Translations under genes and position numbers: made by a program
Assembly (NCBI GenBank): GCA_903895005.1
Contig: CAITSH010000473.1
Coordinates: forward strand, 1-8,817
DNA length: 8,817 bases
Source: an uncultured Pseudomonadota bacterium
GTDB taxonomy: Bacteria; Pseudomonadota; Gammaproteobacteria; Burkholderiales; SG8-39
Direction of reading: 5' to 3'
In this document: positions 1 through 6,862 of the stretch, piece after piece
Position numbering within the stretch: the first letter of the stretch is position 1
How the letters are laid out: each line of letters begins with the position of its first letter
The notes under the pieces: model-generated
What the model was told of the DNA's origin: nothing
Database searches by the model: none
What the model saw: only the letters and a program-made list of their open reading frames with translations

Positions 1-3000
1 CTGATACAGAACCAGCAGGCGGTGGCTGCGCGTCTTGCCACCGAATGGTCGGCCAAATTTCCCGGCGCCTATTACCTTGAGTTGCAGCGCGCCGGCGCGC
101 CGCCCACCGAAACCTATATCGCCGGTGCACTGGCGCTGGCGACCAAGCTCGGCCTGCCGGTGGTGGCGACACACCCGGTGCAGTTCGTGCGGCCCGACGA
201 CTTTATCGCCCACGAGGCGCGCGTGTGCATTTCCGAAGGACAGCTCCTTGCCGACCAGCGCCGGCCGCGCAATTTCTCGCGCCTGTCGTATTTCGCCAGC
301 CAGGCCGAAATGGGCGAATGGTTCAAGGACATTCCCGAGGCGCTTGCCAACACGGTCGAGATCGCGCGCCGCTGCAATCTCGAGCTCGAGCTTGGCAAGT
401 CCAAGCTGCCGCTGTTCCCGACGCCAGACGGCGTCGGCCTCGACGACTACCTTGGCATGACCGCGGGCGAGGGCCTCGCCAAGCGCCTGGTGGCGCTGTA
501 CCCGGACGAAGCCAAGCGCGCCGGGGAGGAGCCGCGCTATCGCGAGCGTCTCGCGTTCGAGACGAAGACCATTATCCAGATGGGCTTTCCCGGTTACTTC
601 CTGATCGTCGCCGACTTTATCAACTGGGCGAAGACCAACGGCGTGCCGGTGGGCCCGGGGCGTGGTTCGGGTGCGGGCTCTCTGGTGGCCTATTCGCTTG
701 GCATCACCGACCTTGATCCGCTCGCCTACAACCTGCTGTTCGAGCGCTTCCTCAACCCTGAGCGTGTGTCAATGCCCGACTTTGACATCGACTTTTGCCA
801 GGAAGGGCGCGACCGCGTCATCGAGTACGTGCGCAACAAGTACGGCAGCGAGTCGGTGTCGCAGATCGCCACCTTCGGCACCATGGCCGCCAAGGCCGTG
901 GTGCGCGACGTCGGCCGCGTCATGGAGTGGGGCTATACCCGCACCGACGAACTGGCCAAGCTCATTCCCTTCCAGCCGGGCAAGCTGATCACGCTGCAAA
1001 TGGCGCGCGAAATGGAACCGCGCCTTGCCGAGCGCGAAGACAACGAAGAGGACACGCGCGAGCTGCTGGCCCTTGCCGGGCAGCTCGAGGGCCTCACGCG
1101 CAACGTCGGCATGCATGCAGGCGGCGTGCTGATTGCGCCGGGCAAGCTCACCGACTTTTGCCCGGTGTACGCGGCACAGGGCTCGACAAGCGTGGTTTCG
1201 CAGCTCGACAAGGACGACGTCGAGGCGGTGGGCCTCGTCAAGTTCGACTTCCTCGGTCTCACCACGCTGACGATTCTTGACTGGACCCTGCGCTATATCA
1301 AGCGCCTCGACCCGGCCTCGAATATCGTGCTCGAGACCCTGCCGCTCAACGATCGCGAGTCGTATCGCATTTTCGCCACCGCCAACACCGGCGCGGTGTT
1401 CCAGTTTGAATCGCAGGGCATGCGCGAACTGCTCAAGCGCGCCAAGCCCGACCGCTTCGAGGACATCATCGCGCTCGTTGCGCTGTACCGTCCCGGCCCG
1501 ATGGAACTGATTCCCGAGTTTTGCGACCGCAAGCACGGCCGCGGCTTCAAGTACCCGGACCCGCGCGTCGAGACCGTGCTCTCGGAGACCTACGGCATCA
1601 TGGTCTACCAGGAGCAGGTGATGCAGATGGCGCAGATCATCGGCGGCTACTCGCTCGGTGGCGCCGACCTCCTGCGTCGTGCCATGGGAAAGAAGAAGGC
1701 CGAGGAGATGGCCGAGCATCGCGGCATTTTCCGCGAGGGCGCGGACAAGAACGGCCTCACCGCCGACAAGGCCGACGAAATTTTCGATCTGATGGAAAAA
1801 TTCGCAGGCTACGGTTTCAACAAGTCGCACGCCGCCGCCTATGCACTCGTCGCTTATCACACCGCCTACTTCAAGGCCCACCACCCGTCGGCCTCCATGG
1901 CGGCCAACATGTCCGCGGCCATGGACGACACCGACAAGGTGCGCGACCTGTACAAGGACACGCTCGCCAACGGCCTCAAGGTGCTGCCGCCGGATATCAA
2001 TACCGGCGAATACCGCTTTGCGCCGGTCGATGCCAAGACCATCCGCTACGGCCTCGGTGCCGTCAAAGGCACGGGCGAATCGGCCGTGGTGGCCATCACC
2101 AAGGCACGGGAGCAGGACGGTCCCTTCAAGAGCCTTTTTGATTTTTGCGAGCGTGTCGACAAACGCCAGGTCAACCGCCGCGCCGTCGAGGCGCTGGTGC
2201 GCGCCGGGGCCTTTGATGGCATCGACGACAACCGCGCCAGCATGCTCGCCTCGGTGGGCATTGCGCTTGAAGCGGCGGAGCAGCGCGAGCGCAACGTCAA
2301 CCAGGTGAGCCTCTTCGGTGGCGAGGGCAGTGCCGAGGAGCACAAGCCGCAGATGATCGCTGCGCCGCGCTGGAATGACCTGCAAAAACTCGCCGAGGAA
2401 AAAACCAGCCTCGGGCAATATCTGTCAGGCCACCCCTTCATGAGTTTCAAGGCCGACATCGAGTGCTTCGTGCGCGCCAAGCTCGTGCAGTTGCCCGGCA
2501 TGGCCGGTGGCGGCTACGGCGGGGGCGAGGCTACCATCGCCGGTTTCGTAGAGACCATGCGCGCAATGAAAACCCAGTCGGGCCGCATGATGGTGCTCGA
2601 ACTCTCGGATGACACCGCTCGGCAGGAGATCGTCGTCTACAACGAGGTCTTCGACCTGTATCGCGACAAGATCAAGGACGGCGCCGTGCTCGTCGCCAAC
2701 GTCAAGGTGCGCAACATTCCGCGCGGCGAGGGCGAAAACCAGTTGCGTGTCACCGCGGAAAAAATCCTCGACTTCGGGGAGGCAAGGGCGCTGTATGCGC
2801 GTGGCGTCAGGCTCTCGCTCAACGGCGAGGCCTCGCGCGCCGGCAAGGCCGCCGCTGCCAAACTGAAGACCCTGCTTGCGCCGTATCGAAAAAGCGGCAG
2901 CGGCGCCTGCGCGGTCGCGGTCTGCTACAACAACGGCGGCGCCATGGTCGAGTTGCGTCTTGGCGAGGAATGGCGCGTCAAGCTCGAAGACAGCCTGCTG

Positions 3001-3054
3001 CAGTCCCTCAACGACTGGCTGCGGCCGGAGAACGTTAAAGTCGTCTATCAATAG
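1..3054 (+). CDS. dnaE: DNA polymerase III alpha subunit, 5'-truncated by window edge
   Basis: Catalytic subunit of the replicative DNA polymerase III holoenzyme, which extends primers at the fork. The frame is open to base 1, so the real start lies outside; 1017 residues are visible. Aligned from memory to E. coli DnaE (1160 aa), about 140 N-terminal residues of the PHP domain are missing. Seen in order: the rest of the PHP domain; the GPGRGSGAGS palm motif (visible residues 218-227); PDFDIDF, whose second and third Asp (784-786, 790-792) correspond to catalytic D401 and D403; GLVKFDFLGL, whose Asp at 1246-1248 corresponds to D555; the fingers motif LLRRAMGKKK; a helix-hairpin-helix region around DINTGEYRFAP...YGLGAVKGTGE; a clamp-binding motif QVSLF at 2302-2316; an OB fold at about residues 845-915; and a C-terminal tau-binding-like region. 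All three catalytic aspartates are present and no frameshift is seen. This is the DnaE1 type, not the error-prone DnaE2. The TAG stop is at 3052-3054. Confidence 0.98.
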   Translation: MIQNQQAVAARLATEWSAKFPGAYYLELQRAGAPPTETYIAGALALATKLGLPVVATHPVQFVRPDDFIAHEARVCISEGQLLADQRRPRNFSRLSYFASQAEMGEWFKDIPEALANTVEIARRCNLELELGKSKLPLFPTPDGVGLDDYLGMTAGEGLAKRLVALYPDEAKRAGEEPRYRERLAFETKTIIQMGFPGYFLIVADFINWAKTNGVPVGPGRGSGAGSLVAYSLGITDLDPLAYNLLFERFLNPERVSMPDFDIDFCQEGRDRVIEYVRNKYGSESVSQIATFGTMAAKAVVRDVGRVMEWGYTRTDELAKLIPFQPGKLITLQMAREMEPRLAEREDNEEDTRELLALAGQLEGLTRNVGMHAGGVLIAPGKLTDFCPVYAAQGSTSVVSQLDKDDVEAVGLVKFDFLGLTTLTILDWTLRYIKRLDPASNIVLETLPLNDRESYRIFATANTGAVFQFESQGMRELLKRAKPDRFEDIIALVALYRPGPMELIPEFCDRKHGRGFKYPDPRVETVLSETYGIMVYQEQVMQMAQIIGGYSLGGADLLRRAMGKKKAEEMAEHRGIFREGADKNGLTADKADEIFDLMEKFAGYGFNKSHAAAYALVAYHTAYFKAHHPSASMAANMSAAMDDTDKVRDLYKDTLANGLKVLPPDINTGEYRFAPVDAKTIRYGLGAVKGTGESAVVAITKAREQDGPFKSLFDFCERVDKRQVNRRAVEALVRAGAFDGIDDNRASMLASVGIALEAAEQRERNVNQVSLFGGEGSAEEHKPQMIAAPRWNDLQKLAEEKTSLGQYLSGHPFMSFKADIECFVRAKLVQLPGMAGGGYGGGEATIAGFVETMRAMKTQSGRMMVLELSDDTARQEIVVYNEVFDLYRDKIKDGAVLVANVKVRNIPRGEGENQLRVTAEKILDFGEARALYARGVRLSLNGEASRAGKAAAAKLKTLLAPYRKSGSGACAVAVCYNNGGAMVELRLGEEWRVKLEDSLLQSLNDWLRPENVKVVYQ

Positions 3055-3089
3055 CCGGTGCTGGCCTATCGCGCGCGAAGTCGTAGCCC

Positions 3090-3116
3090 GGAAACCAGCG
3101 CCAGAAGGGCGTTTCC
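3090..3116 (+). other. Hairpin behind dnaE, possible weak terminator
   Basis: GGAAAC (3090-3095) is complementary to GTTTCC (3111-3116), with a smaller GCC/GGC pairing inside. It starts 36 nt after the dnaE stop. No T-run follows, so it does not meet the usual intrinsic-terminator pattern. It could be an RNA 3'-end stabiliser or chance. Confidence 0.25.
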
Positions 3117-3156
3117 AGCCATTGCTGCGATGAACTTAATAAATGCAATGCGTGCA

Positions 3157-3184
3157 ATGACAGCATGGCCGGCTGCGGTAAGAT
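3157..3184 (+). promoter_or_regulatory. Candidate sigma70 promoter for the Bug-hydrolase unit
   Basis: ATGACA (3157-3162, 5 of 6 to TTGACA) is followed after 16 nt by TAAGAT (3179-3184, 4 of 6 to TATAAT). Transcription would begin near 3191, leaving a leader of about 22 nt with a ribosome site before the ATG at 3213. A direct repeat TGCAATG (3144-3150 and 3153-3159) overlaps the upstream edge and could bind a regulator. This is pattern matching only. Confidence 0.4.
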
Positions 3185-3200
3185 GATTATTCAATCGCCT

Positions 3201-3205
3201 GGGAG
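3201..3205 (+). promoter_or_regulatory. Ribosome binding site deciding the Bug protein start
   Basis: GGGAG lies 7 nt before the ATG at 3213, a normal spacing. It selects this ATG over the in-frame ATG at 3165, which would lie inside the candidate promoter and would place a polar stretch ahead of the signal peptide. Confidence 0.65.
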
Positions 3206-3212
3206 CCTTACG

Positions 3213-4181
3213 ATGTTGTTGAAACGAATGATTGCCGCGGCCTGCCTGATGGCCTGCTCCATTGCCGTCCATGCACAAGGCTACCCCATCAAGCCCATTC
3301 GCATTGTCGTGCCCTACCCGGCCGGCGGCGGCATAGACCTCATCGCGCGTGCCATTGGCAACCAGTTGTCGCAGCGTTGGGGCCAGGGCGTGATCATCGA
3401 GAACAAGCCGGGTTCCGGGACCATCGTTGCCGCAGAGGGCGTGGCCAAGGCCGCGCCCGACGGCTACACCTTGATGATCACCACCGACTCGACCATGTCG
3501 GTGAACCCGCATTTGTACGCCAAGCTGCCTTACGACCCGGCCAAGGATTTCGCACCGATCACGCAAATGGTGATGCTCAACCAGTTGCTGCTCGCCAACT
3601 CCGCGGTGCCCTTCAACAACCTGAAGGACCTCATCGCCTACGCCAAGGCCAACCCGGGCAAGCTCAATTATGCTTCTTATGGCAGCGGCAGCCAGCCGCA
3701 CCTTGCCATGGAAATGCTCAAGAGCCAGGCCGGGATCGATATCGTACACGTGCCCTACAAGGGCATTCCGCAGGCGGTACCCGCCGCCATCGCCGGCGAG
3801 GTTCAGCTTACCTTCTCGGGGGCGGCCTCATCGATCGCGCACATCAAGGGCGGGCGCATCAAACCCATCGCCATCGGCGGCAAGGCGCGCCTGTCCATGT
3901 TGCCGGACGTGCCGACGTTCACCGAATCCGGTTTCCCCGAGGTGCCGGCCAACGCCTGGTTCGGCCTGTTCGCGCCGGCCGGTACGCCACGCGATGTGGT
4001 GGTGAAGCTCAACGCCGAAGTCACCAAGATGCTGCGCGAGCCGGAGTTCAACCAGAAAGAAGTGATCGGCAAGGGCTACGAACTGGTGGCAGGCACGCCG
4101 GAAGAGTTCGCGGCATTCCTGGTCACCGACAGCCAGCGCAACGCGCGCGCCGTCAAGATTTCCGGCGCGAAGGCCGAGTAG
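3213..4181 (+). CDS. Bug/TctC-family periplasmic solute-binding protein
   Basis: 322 aa, the usual size for Bug (Bordetella uptake gene) tripartite tricarboxylate receptors, which bind small carboxylates or related compounds in the periplasm. Residues 1-21 form a signal peptide: basic MLLKR, a hydrophobic core, then a VHA|QG cleavage site. The mature protein opens with the family signature YPIKPIRIVVPYPAGGGIDL, followed by IENKPGSGT, the APDGYTLMI block, NPHLYAKLPYDPAKDF, and the pocket region YASYGSGSQPHLAMEML...VHVPYKG. The C-terminal half has LPDVPTFTESGFP and WFGLFAPAGTP, both standard for the family. No tctA or tctB membrane genes are nearby, so the transport partner, if any, is elsewhere; orphan Bug genes are very common in betaproteobacteria. 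The next gene begins 2 nt after the stop. The ligand cannot be predicted from sequence. Cysteines at residues 11 and 15 lie in the signal peptide but lack a good lipobox. Confidence 0.95.
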   Translation: MLLKRMIAAACLMACSIAVHAQGYPIKPIRIVVPYPAGGGIDLIARAIGNQLSQRWGQGVIIENKPGSGTIVAAEGVAKAAPDGYTLMITTDSTMSVNPHLYAKLPYDPAKDFAPITQMVMLNQLLLANSAVPFNNLKDLIAYAKANPGKLNYASYGSGSQPHLAMEMLKSQAGIDIVHVPYKGIPQAVPAAIAGEVQLTFSGAASSIAHIKGGRIKPIAIGGKARLSMLPDVPTFTESGFPEVPANAWFGLFAPAGTPRDVVVKLNAEVTKMLREPEFNQKEVIGKGYELVAGTPEEFAAFLVTDSQRNARAVKISGAKAE

Positions 4182-4183
4182 CC

Positions 4184-5059
4184 ATGCAGGCCGTCTGGCG
4201 CGGATTCAACCAGGCCGAACTCGACCGCCAGTACAACAGCCGCGGCACGGTCCCGGATGTCACGGTCTACCTGCGCGAATACGCCGAGCGCACGCGTGCG
4301 GCCAAGGCCGACCTGGTTCATGCCAACAACATGCGTTACGGCGAGACCGCCGACGAGTTGCTCGACATCTACCCTGCGGCACAATCCAACGTGCCGGTGC
4401 TGGTGTTTTTTCACGGTGGCGACTGGCGCGCGCTTTCAAAGGAAGACAGCGGCTTTGCCGCGCCGGCTTTTGTCGATGCGGGCGTCACGCTGGTCGTGCC
4501 CGACTTTACGCTGGTACCCGCCACCACCATCCCGGAAATGGGCGCGCAAATCCGCCGCGTCATCGCTTGGGTGCATTCGCATATCGCCGAACACGGCGGC
4601 GACCCGGGTCGCATCCATATTGCCGGCCATTCTTCGGGGGCCAACCTCGTCGGCCAGGCGCTGATGACCGACTGGGTGAAGGCCTTCGGCCTCCCTGAAG
4701 ACATGATCAAGAGCGCCACCTTCATGAGCGGCCTGGGCGACCTCGAGCCGGTGCGACTTTCGTTTCGCAACGAGAACCTCAAGCTCACACCAGAAATGGT
4801 GCAAGAGGTCTCGCTGCTGCGCAGCGGCGAGCGCGCGCGTTCGTATTGCCCCATGCTGCTCGCCGTGGGTGAAAAGGAAACCTACGACTACCGCCGCCAG
4901 AGCCGTGAAGTCGCCGACTGGTGGAAGGCACAGGGCAACTGGGCCGAGCTTTTCGTGCTCGCGGGACGCAACCATTTTGACGCCGTGCTCGAATGGGCCG
5001 AGCCCGGCAGCAGCGTGTTCAAGGCCAATCTTGCGTTGATGGGCGTGGGTGGGCGCTGA
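4184..5059 (+). CDS. Alpha/beta hydrolase, kynurenine-formamidase/esterase-like
   Basis: 291 aa, cytosolic (no signal peptide seen). It has the alpha/beta-hydrolase fold with an oxyanion-hole motif HGGDW at residues 77-81 (family form HGGxW), a nucleophile elbow GHSSG at 148-152 giving catalytic Ser150, and a C-terminal GRNHF giving His264. The acid position in the usual VGExDS block reads VGEKET, so Glu232 appears to replace Asp; Asp235 is an alternative. The N-terminal part (FNQAELDRQYNSRGTVPD, then the RYGETADELLDIYP strand) matches the arylformamidase/esterase group that acts on small amides or esters. The start ATG is 2 nt after the Bug stop, with a weak AAGG 10 nt upstream, suggesting translational coupling. 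No other tryptophan-catabolism genes are present, so calling it KynB would be unsafe; a carboxylesterase acting on the Bug ligand is equally possible. Confidence 0.88.
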   Translation: MQAVWRGFNQAELDRQYNSRGTVPDVTVYLREYAERTRAAKADLVHANNMRYGETADELLDIYPAAQSNVPVLVFFHGGDWRALSKEDSGFAAPAFVDAGVTLVVPDFTLVPATTIPEMGAQIRRVIAWVHSHIAEHGGDPGRIHIAGHSSGANLVGQALMTDWVKAFGLPEDMIKSATFMSGLGDLEPVRLSFRNENLKLTPEMVQEVSLLRSGERARSYCPMLLAVGEKETYDYRRQSREVADWWKAQGNWAELFVLAGRNHFDAVLEWAEPGSSVFKANLALMGVGGR

Positions 5060-5063
5060 GGAC

Positions 5064-5084
5064 GGCAGGCTGAAAAGCCGTGCC
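5064..5084 (+). terminator. Weak hairpin after the hydrolase gene
   Basis: GGCAGGC pairs with GCCGTGCC (one bulged G) around a TGAAAA loop, beginning 5 nt after the stop at 5059. A pyrimidine-rich but broken T stretch (AGTCTTCGCTTTCC) follows. A second weak hairpin, AAGGC (5149-5153) with GCCTT (5165-5169), could serve the convergent exporter gene on the - strand. Neither has a clean T-run. Confidence 0.25.
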
Positions 5085-5187
5085 AGTCTTCGCTTTCCTG
5101 TCGATCCCCAGCCAGGTTCCGCGCTGCCCGGCGGGTTTGCCACGAAGGAAGGCGACGCCGTTCAGCCTTGAATCCGTCGTGGCCTGG

Positions 5188-6723
5188 CTAAGGCGCGCTT
5201 GAGGACCTTGAGGCGCGCATCGTTTGCGCGCGGCCTCCAAGCACGATGGCGATTGCGATCAGGATCAGCATCGTTGCCACGGCAAAAGTGATGCGCATGC
5301 CGGTGGCGACATTGGCTGCAGGTGCGCTTGTGATGTCGCTCGTGCCCGATGCGAACGCGAACACCGCGCCCATGACCGATGCGCCGGTGATGAGCCCCAG
5401 GTTGCGCGACAGGTTGAGCATGCCGGAGATGACGCCGCGCCGCTCCGGCGCCACGTCGGCCATGACGGCGGTGTTGTTGGCGGTCTGGAACAGCGCATAG
5501 CCGACGGTGATGATGACGATGGGGGCGAGGTAGCCTGGAATCCCCAGCGCTGTTGGCAGTGATGACAAGAGCAAGGCGCCCGCGGCCATGGCCATGAGTC
5601 CGGCGACCGTCATGCGTTGTGCGCCGAAGCGGTCGGTGATGCGACCGGCCGGTACCCCGATTAGTGCCACGACCAGCGGGCCGGCCGACAAGACAAGCCC
5701 GACCATGGCGGTATCGAGCCCGAGCGCACGGGAGAGATAAAACGGCCCGACCACCAGCGTTGCCATGATTACCGTCGTAACGAGGGCGCTCCCTGCGAGG
5801 CTGGCGCTTAGCGCCGCATCGCGAAACAGGGCGAGGCGGATCAGGGGGGATGCCGCTTTTTTTTCGGCCAGCACAAACAGGCCGAGGCCGGTTACAGCGG
5901 CCAGCAGCAAGGCGATGTTGATTGCGCCCAATCCACCGCGGCCCTCGCCGGTCTGAATGGTCACTGCCAGCGCATACGCCGCAAGCGTCAGCGCCAGCAG
6001 CAGCGTGCCGACTTTGTCAAAGCCGGGGCCATCCTTCTTCGCCGCCTGTCGATCCGCGGGCAGGTTGCTGCGTGCAAGAGCGAAGGTCAGGACGCCCAAC
6101 GGAAGGTTGATGAAAAAAATCGACCGCCAGCCGAGGCCGGCGATCAGCACACCGCCAAGCGTAGGGCCCAACGCGGTGCCTATTGCCGACATCATGCCGA
6201 GCAAGCCCATCGCGCTGCCGGTTCTTTCCTTGGGCACGGTCTCGCCGACGAAGGCCATGGTGAGCGCCATCATGACGGCCGCCCCCAACCCCTGCACGGC
6301 GCGTGCGGCAACCAGCAGCCACAGCGAGGGCGCGACAGCGCACAGCAACGAGGCTGCGGTGAACAAGGCGATTCCGGCGAGCAGCAGGCGCCGGCGGCCC
6401 ATCAGGTCGCCCAGTCGCCCGGCGCTGACGATCAACGTGGTGATGGCAAGGAGGTAGGCGAGGACTATCCACTGCACTGCCTGGAAAGAGGCGTTGAAGG
6501 CCTCTGCCAGCGCGGGCAACCCGACATTGGCAATGCTGGTGGCCAGCGAGGACAGCAACATAGACATTGAAAGGCTGGCGAGCGCCCACCGAACCGAAGG
6601 TGAGAGTGCAGGAACCGAAGGTGAGAGTGCAGGAACCGAAGGTGAGCATTTCGGGTCTGACGCGGCTGTTCCCGAATCACCGGCTGGGGTGTTTGGGTGG
6701 ACTGCACTGACGGGTTTCAACAT
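5188..6723 (-). CDS. DHA2-family MFS multidrug-type exporter (EmrB/QacA-like)
   Basis: 511 aa inner-membrane, proton-driven exporter of the 14-helix drug:H+ antiporter-2 type. Helix 1 is at about residues 46-70 (RWALASLSMSMLLSS...). MFS motif A is GRLGDLMGRRRLL at 102-114. Antiporter motif C is IGTALGPTLGG at 181-191, followed by the typical GWRSIFFINLPLG. Further hydrophobic segments run to about residue 497, with a second motif-A-like PAGRITDRFGAQR at 358-370. The N-terminus is odd: some 45 residues precede helix 1, including three SPSV units in a heptad repeat (27-44). I chose the ATG at 6723 because the only longer option is a TTG at 6765; neither has a strong ribosome site, and there is no Met between 6723 and helix 1. 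It lies divergent to a LysR gene, which suggests substrate-induced control. The substrate is unknown. Confidence 0.93.
   Translation of the reverse strand: MLKPVSAVHPNTPAGDSGTAASDPKCSPSVPALSPSVPALSPSVRWALASLSMSMLLSSLATSIANVGLPALAEAFNASFQAVQWIVLAYLLAITTLIVSAGRLGDLMGRRRLLLAGIALFTAASLLCAVAPSLWLLVAARAVQGLGAAVMMALTMAFVGETVPKERTGSAMGLLGMMSAIGTALGPTLGGVLIAGLGWRSIFFINLPLGVLTFALARSNLPADRQAAKKDGPGFDKVGTLLLALTLAAYALAVTIQTGEGRGGLGAINIALLLAAVTGLGLFVLAEKKAASPLIRLALFRDAALSASLAGSALVTTVIMATLVVGPFYLSRALGLDTAMVGLVLSAGPLVVALIGVPAGRITDRFGAQRMTVAGLMAMAAGALLLSSLPTALGIPGYLAPIVIITVGYALFQTANNTAVMADVAPERRGVISGMLNLSRNLGLITGASVMGAVFAFASGTSDITSAPAANVATGMRITFAVATMLILIAIAIVLGGRAQTMRASRSSSAP
6591..6646. repeat. 21-bp tandem repeat, 2.7 copies, inside the exporter gene
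   Basis: Copies at 6591-6611 and 6612-6632 are identical, and 6633-6646 repeats the first 14 bases before diverging; the unit begins GAACCGAAGGTGAG on the + strand. The period is a multiple of three, so on the - strand it encodes a heptapeptide repeat (PSVPALS) without breaking the frame. It lies in the N-terminal tail before the first membrane helix. Confidence 0.95.
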
Positions 6724-6862
6724 GAATACTGCTTTCTGGCTGCGCCCGAAGTAGGGCTGACTCAAGACTAGTCGTTTGCCTGGTGAGGCGGAAGGCGCAG
6801 CATTTGCACGTTATTCGTGCGTTTTACGCCATATCAGGCTCATTCTGCGCTATGGTGATGGC
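6724..6862. promoter_or_regulatory. Divergent regulatory spacer between exporter and LysR genes
   Basis: 139 bp separating two divergent start codons, where LysR-type regulators normally bind to control both themselves and the neighbour. It contains the inverted repeat described separately (6806-6820) and an 8-bp palindrome GACTAGTC (6766-6773). TTGCAC at 6804-6809 overlaps the inverted repeat and could be a -35 element for the LysR gene, but I see no convincing -10 at the right distance. No promoter is assigned for the exporter. Confidence 0.5.
6806..6820. promoter_or_regulatory. Candidate operator: perfect inverted repeat GCACG-N5-CGTGC
   Basis: Two perfect 5-bp arms separated by TTATT form a 15-bp dyad, the length typical of a LysR box. 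It does not contain the canonical T-N11-A centred on the dyad, so assignment to the adjacent regulator rests on position and symmetry only. Confidence 0.4.

Noticed and set aside
769..2418. 549-codon open frame on the - strand
   Set aside because: Lies wholly antisense within dnaE; long opposite-strand open frames are expected in GC-rich coding DNA, and the translation shows no recognisable domain.
3165..3212. Longer start for the Bug protein
   Set aside because: It would put 16 polar residues before the signal peptide and overlap the candidate promoter; the ATG at 3213 has a proper ribosome site.
3243..3257. Lipoprotein cysteine in the Bug signal peptide
   Set aside because: The context LMAC is a poor lipobox, while VHA|QG a few residues later is a good signal peptidase I site.
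3066..3749. 227-codon - strand frame over the dnaE-Bug spacer and Bug gene
   Set aside because: Mostly antisense to the Bug gene, with no recognisable domain; treated as a shadow.
3377..4183. Upstream extension of the hydrolase frame
   Set aside because: It overlaps the Bug gene in another frame and reads as low-complexity Arg/Gly-rich protein; the hydrolase fold begins at the ATG at 4184.
5957..6457. 166-codon + strand frame opposite the exporter
   Set aside because: Antisense shadow of a clear MFS gene, Ser/Pro/Arg-rich with no recognisable motifs.
6591..6646. Possible CRISPR-like array
   Set aside because: The repeats are directly adjacent with no spacers and lie in frame inside a coding gene.
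6776..6862. Longer TTG start for the LysR protein
   Set aside because: The 29 extra residues are not part of the LysR family, and the helix-turn-helix starts just after the ATG at 6863.
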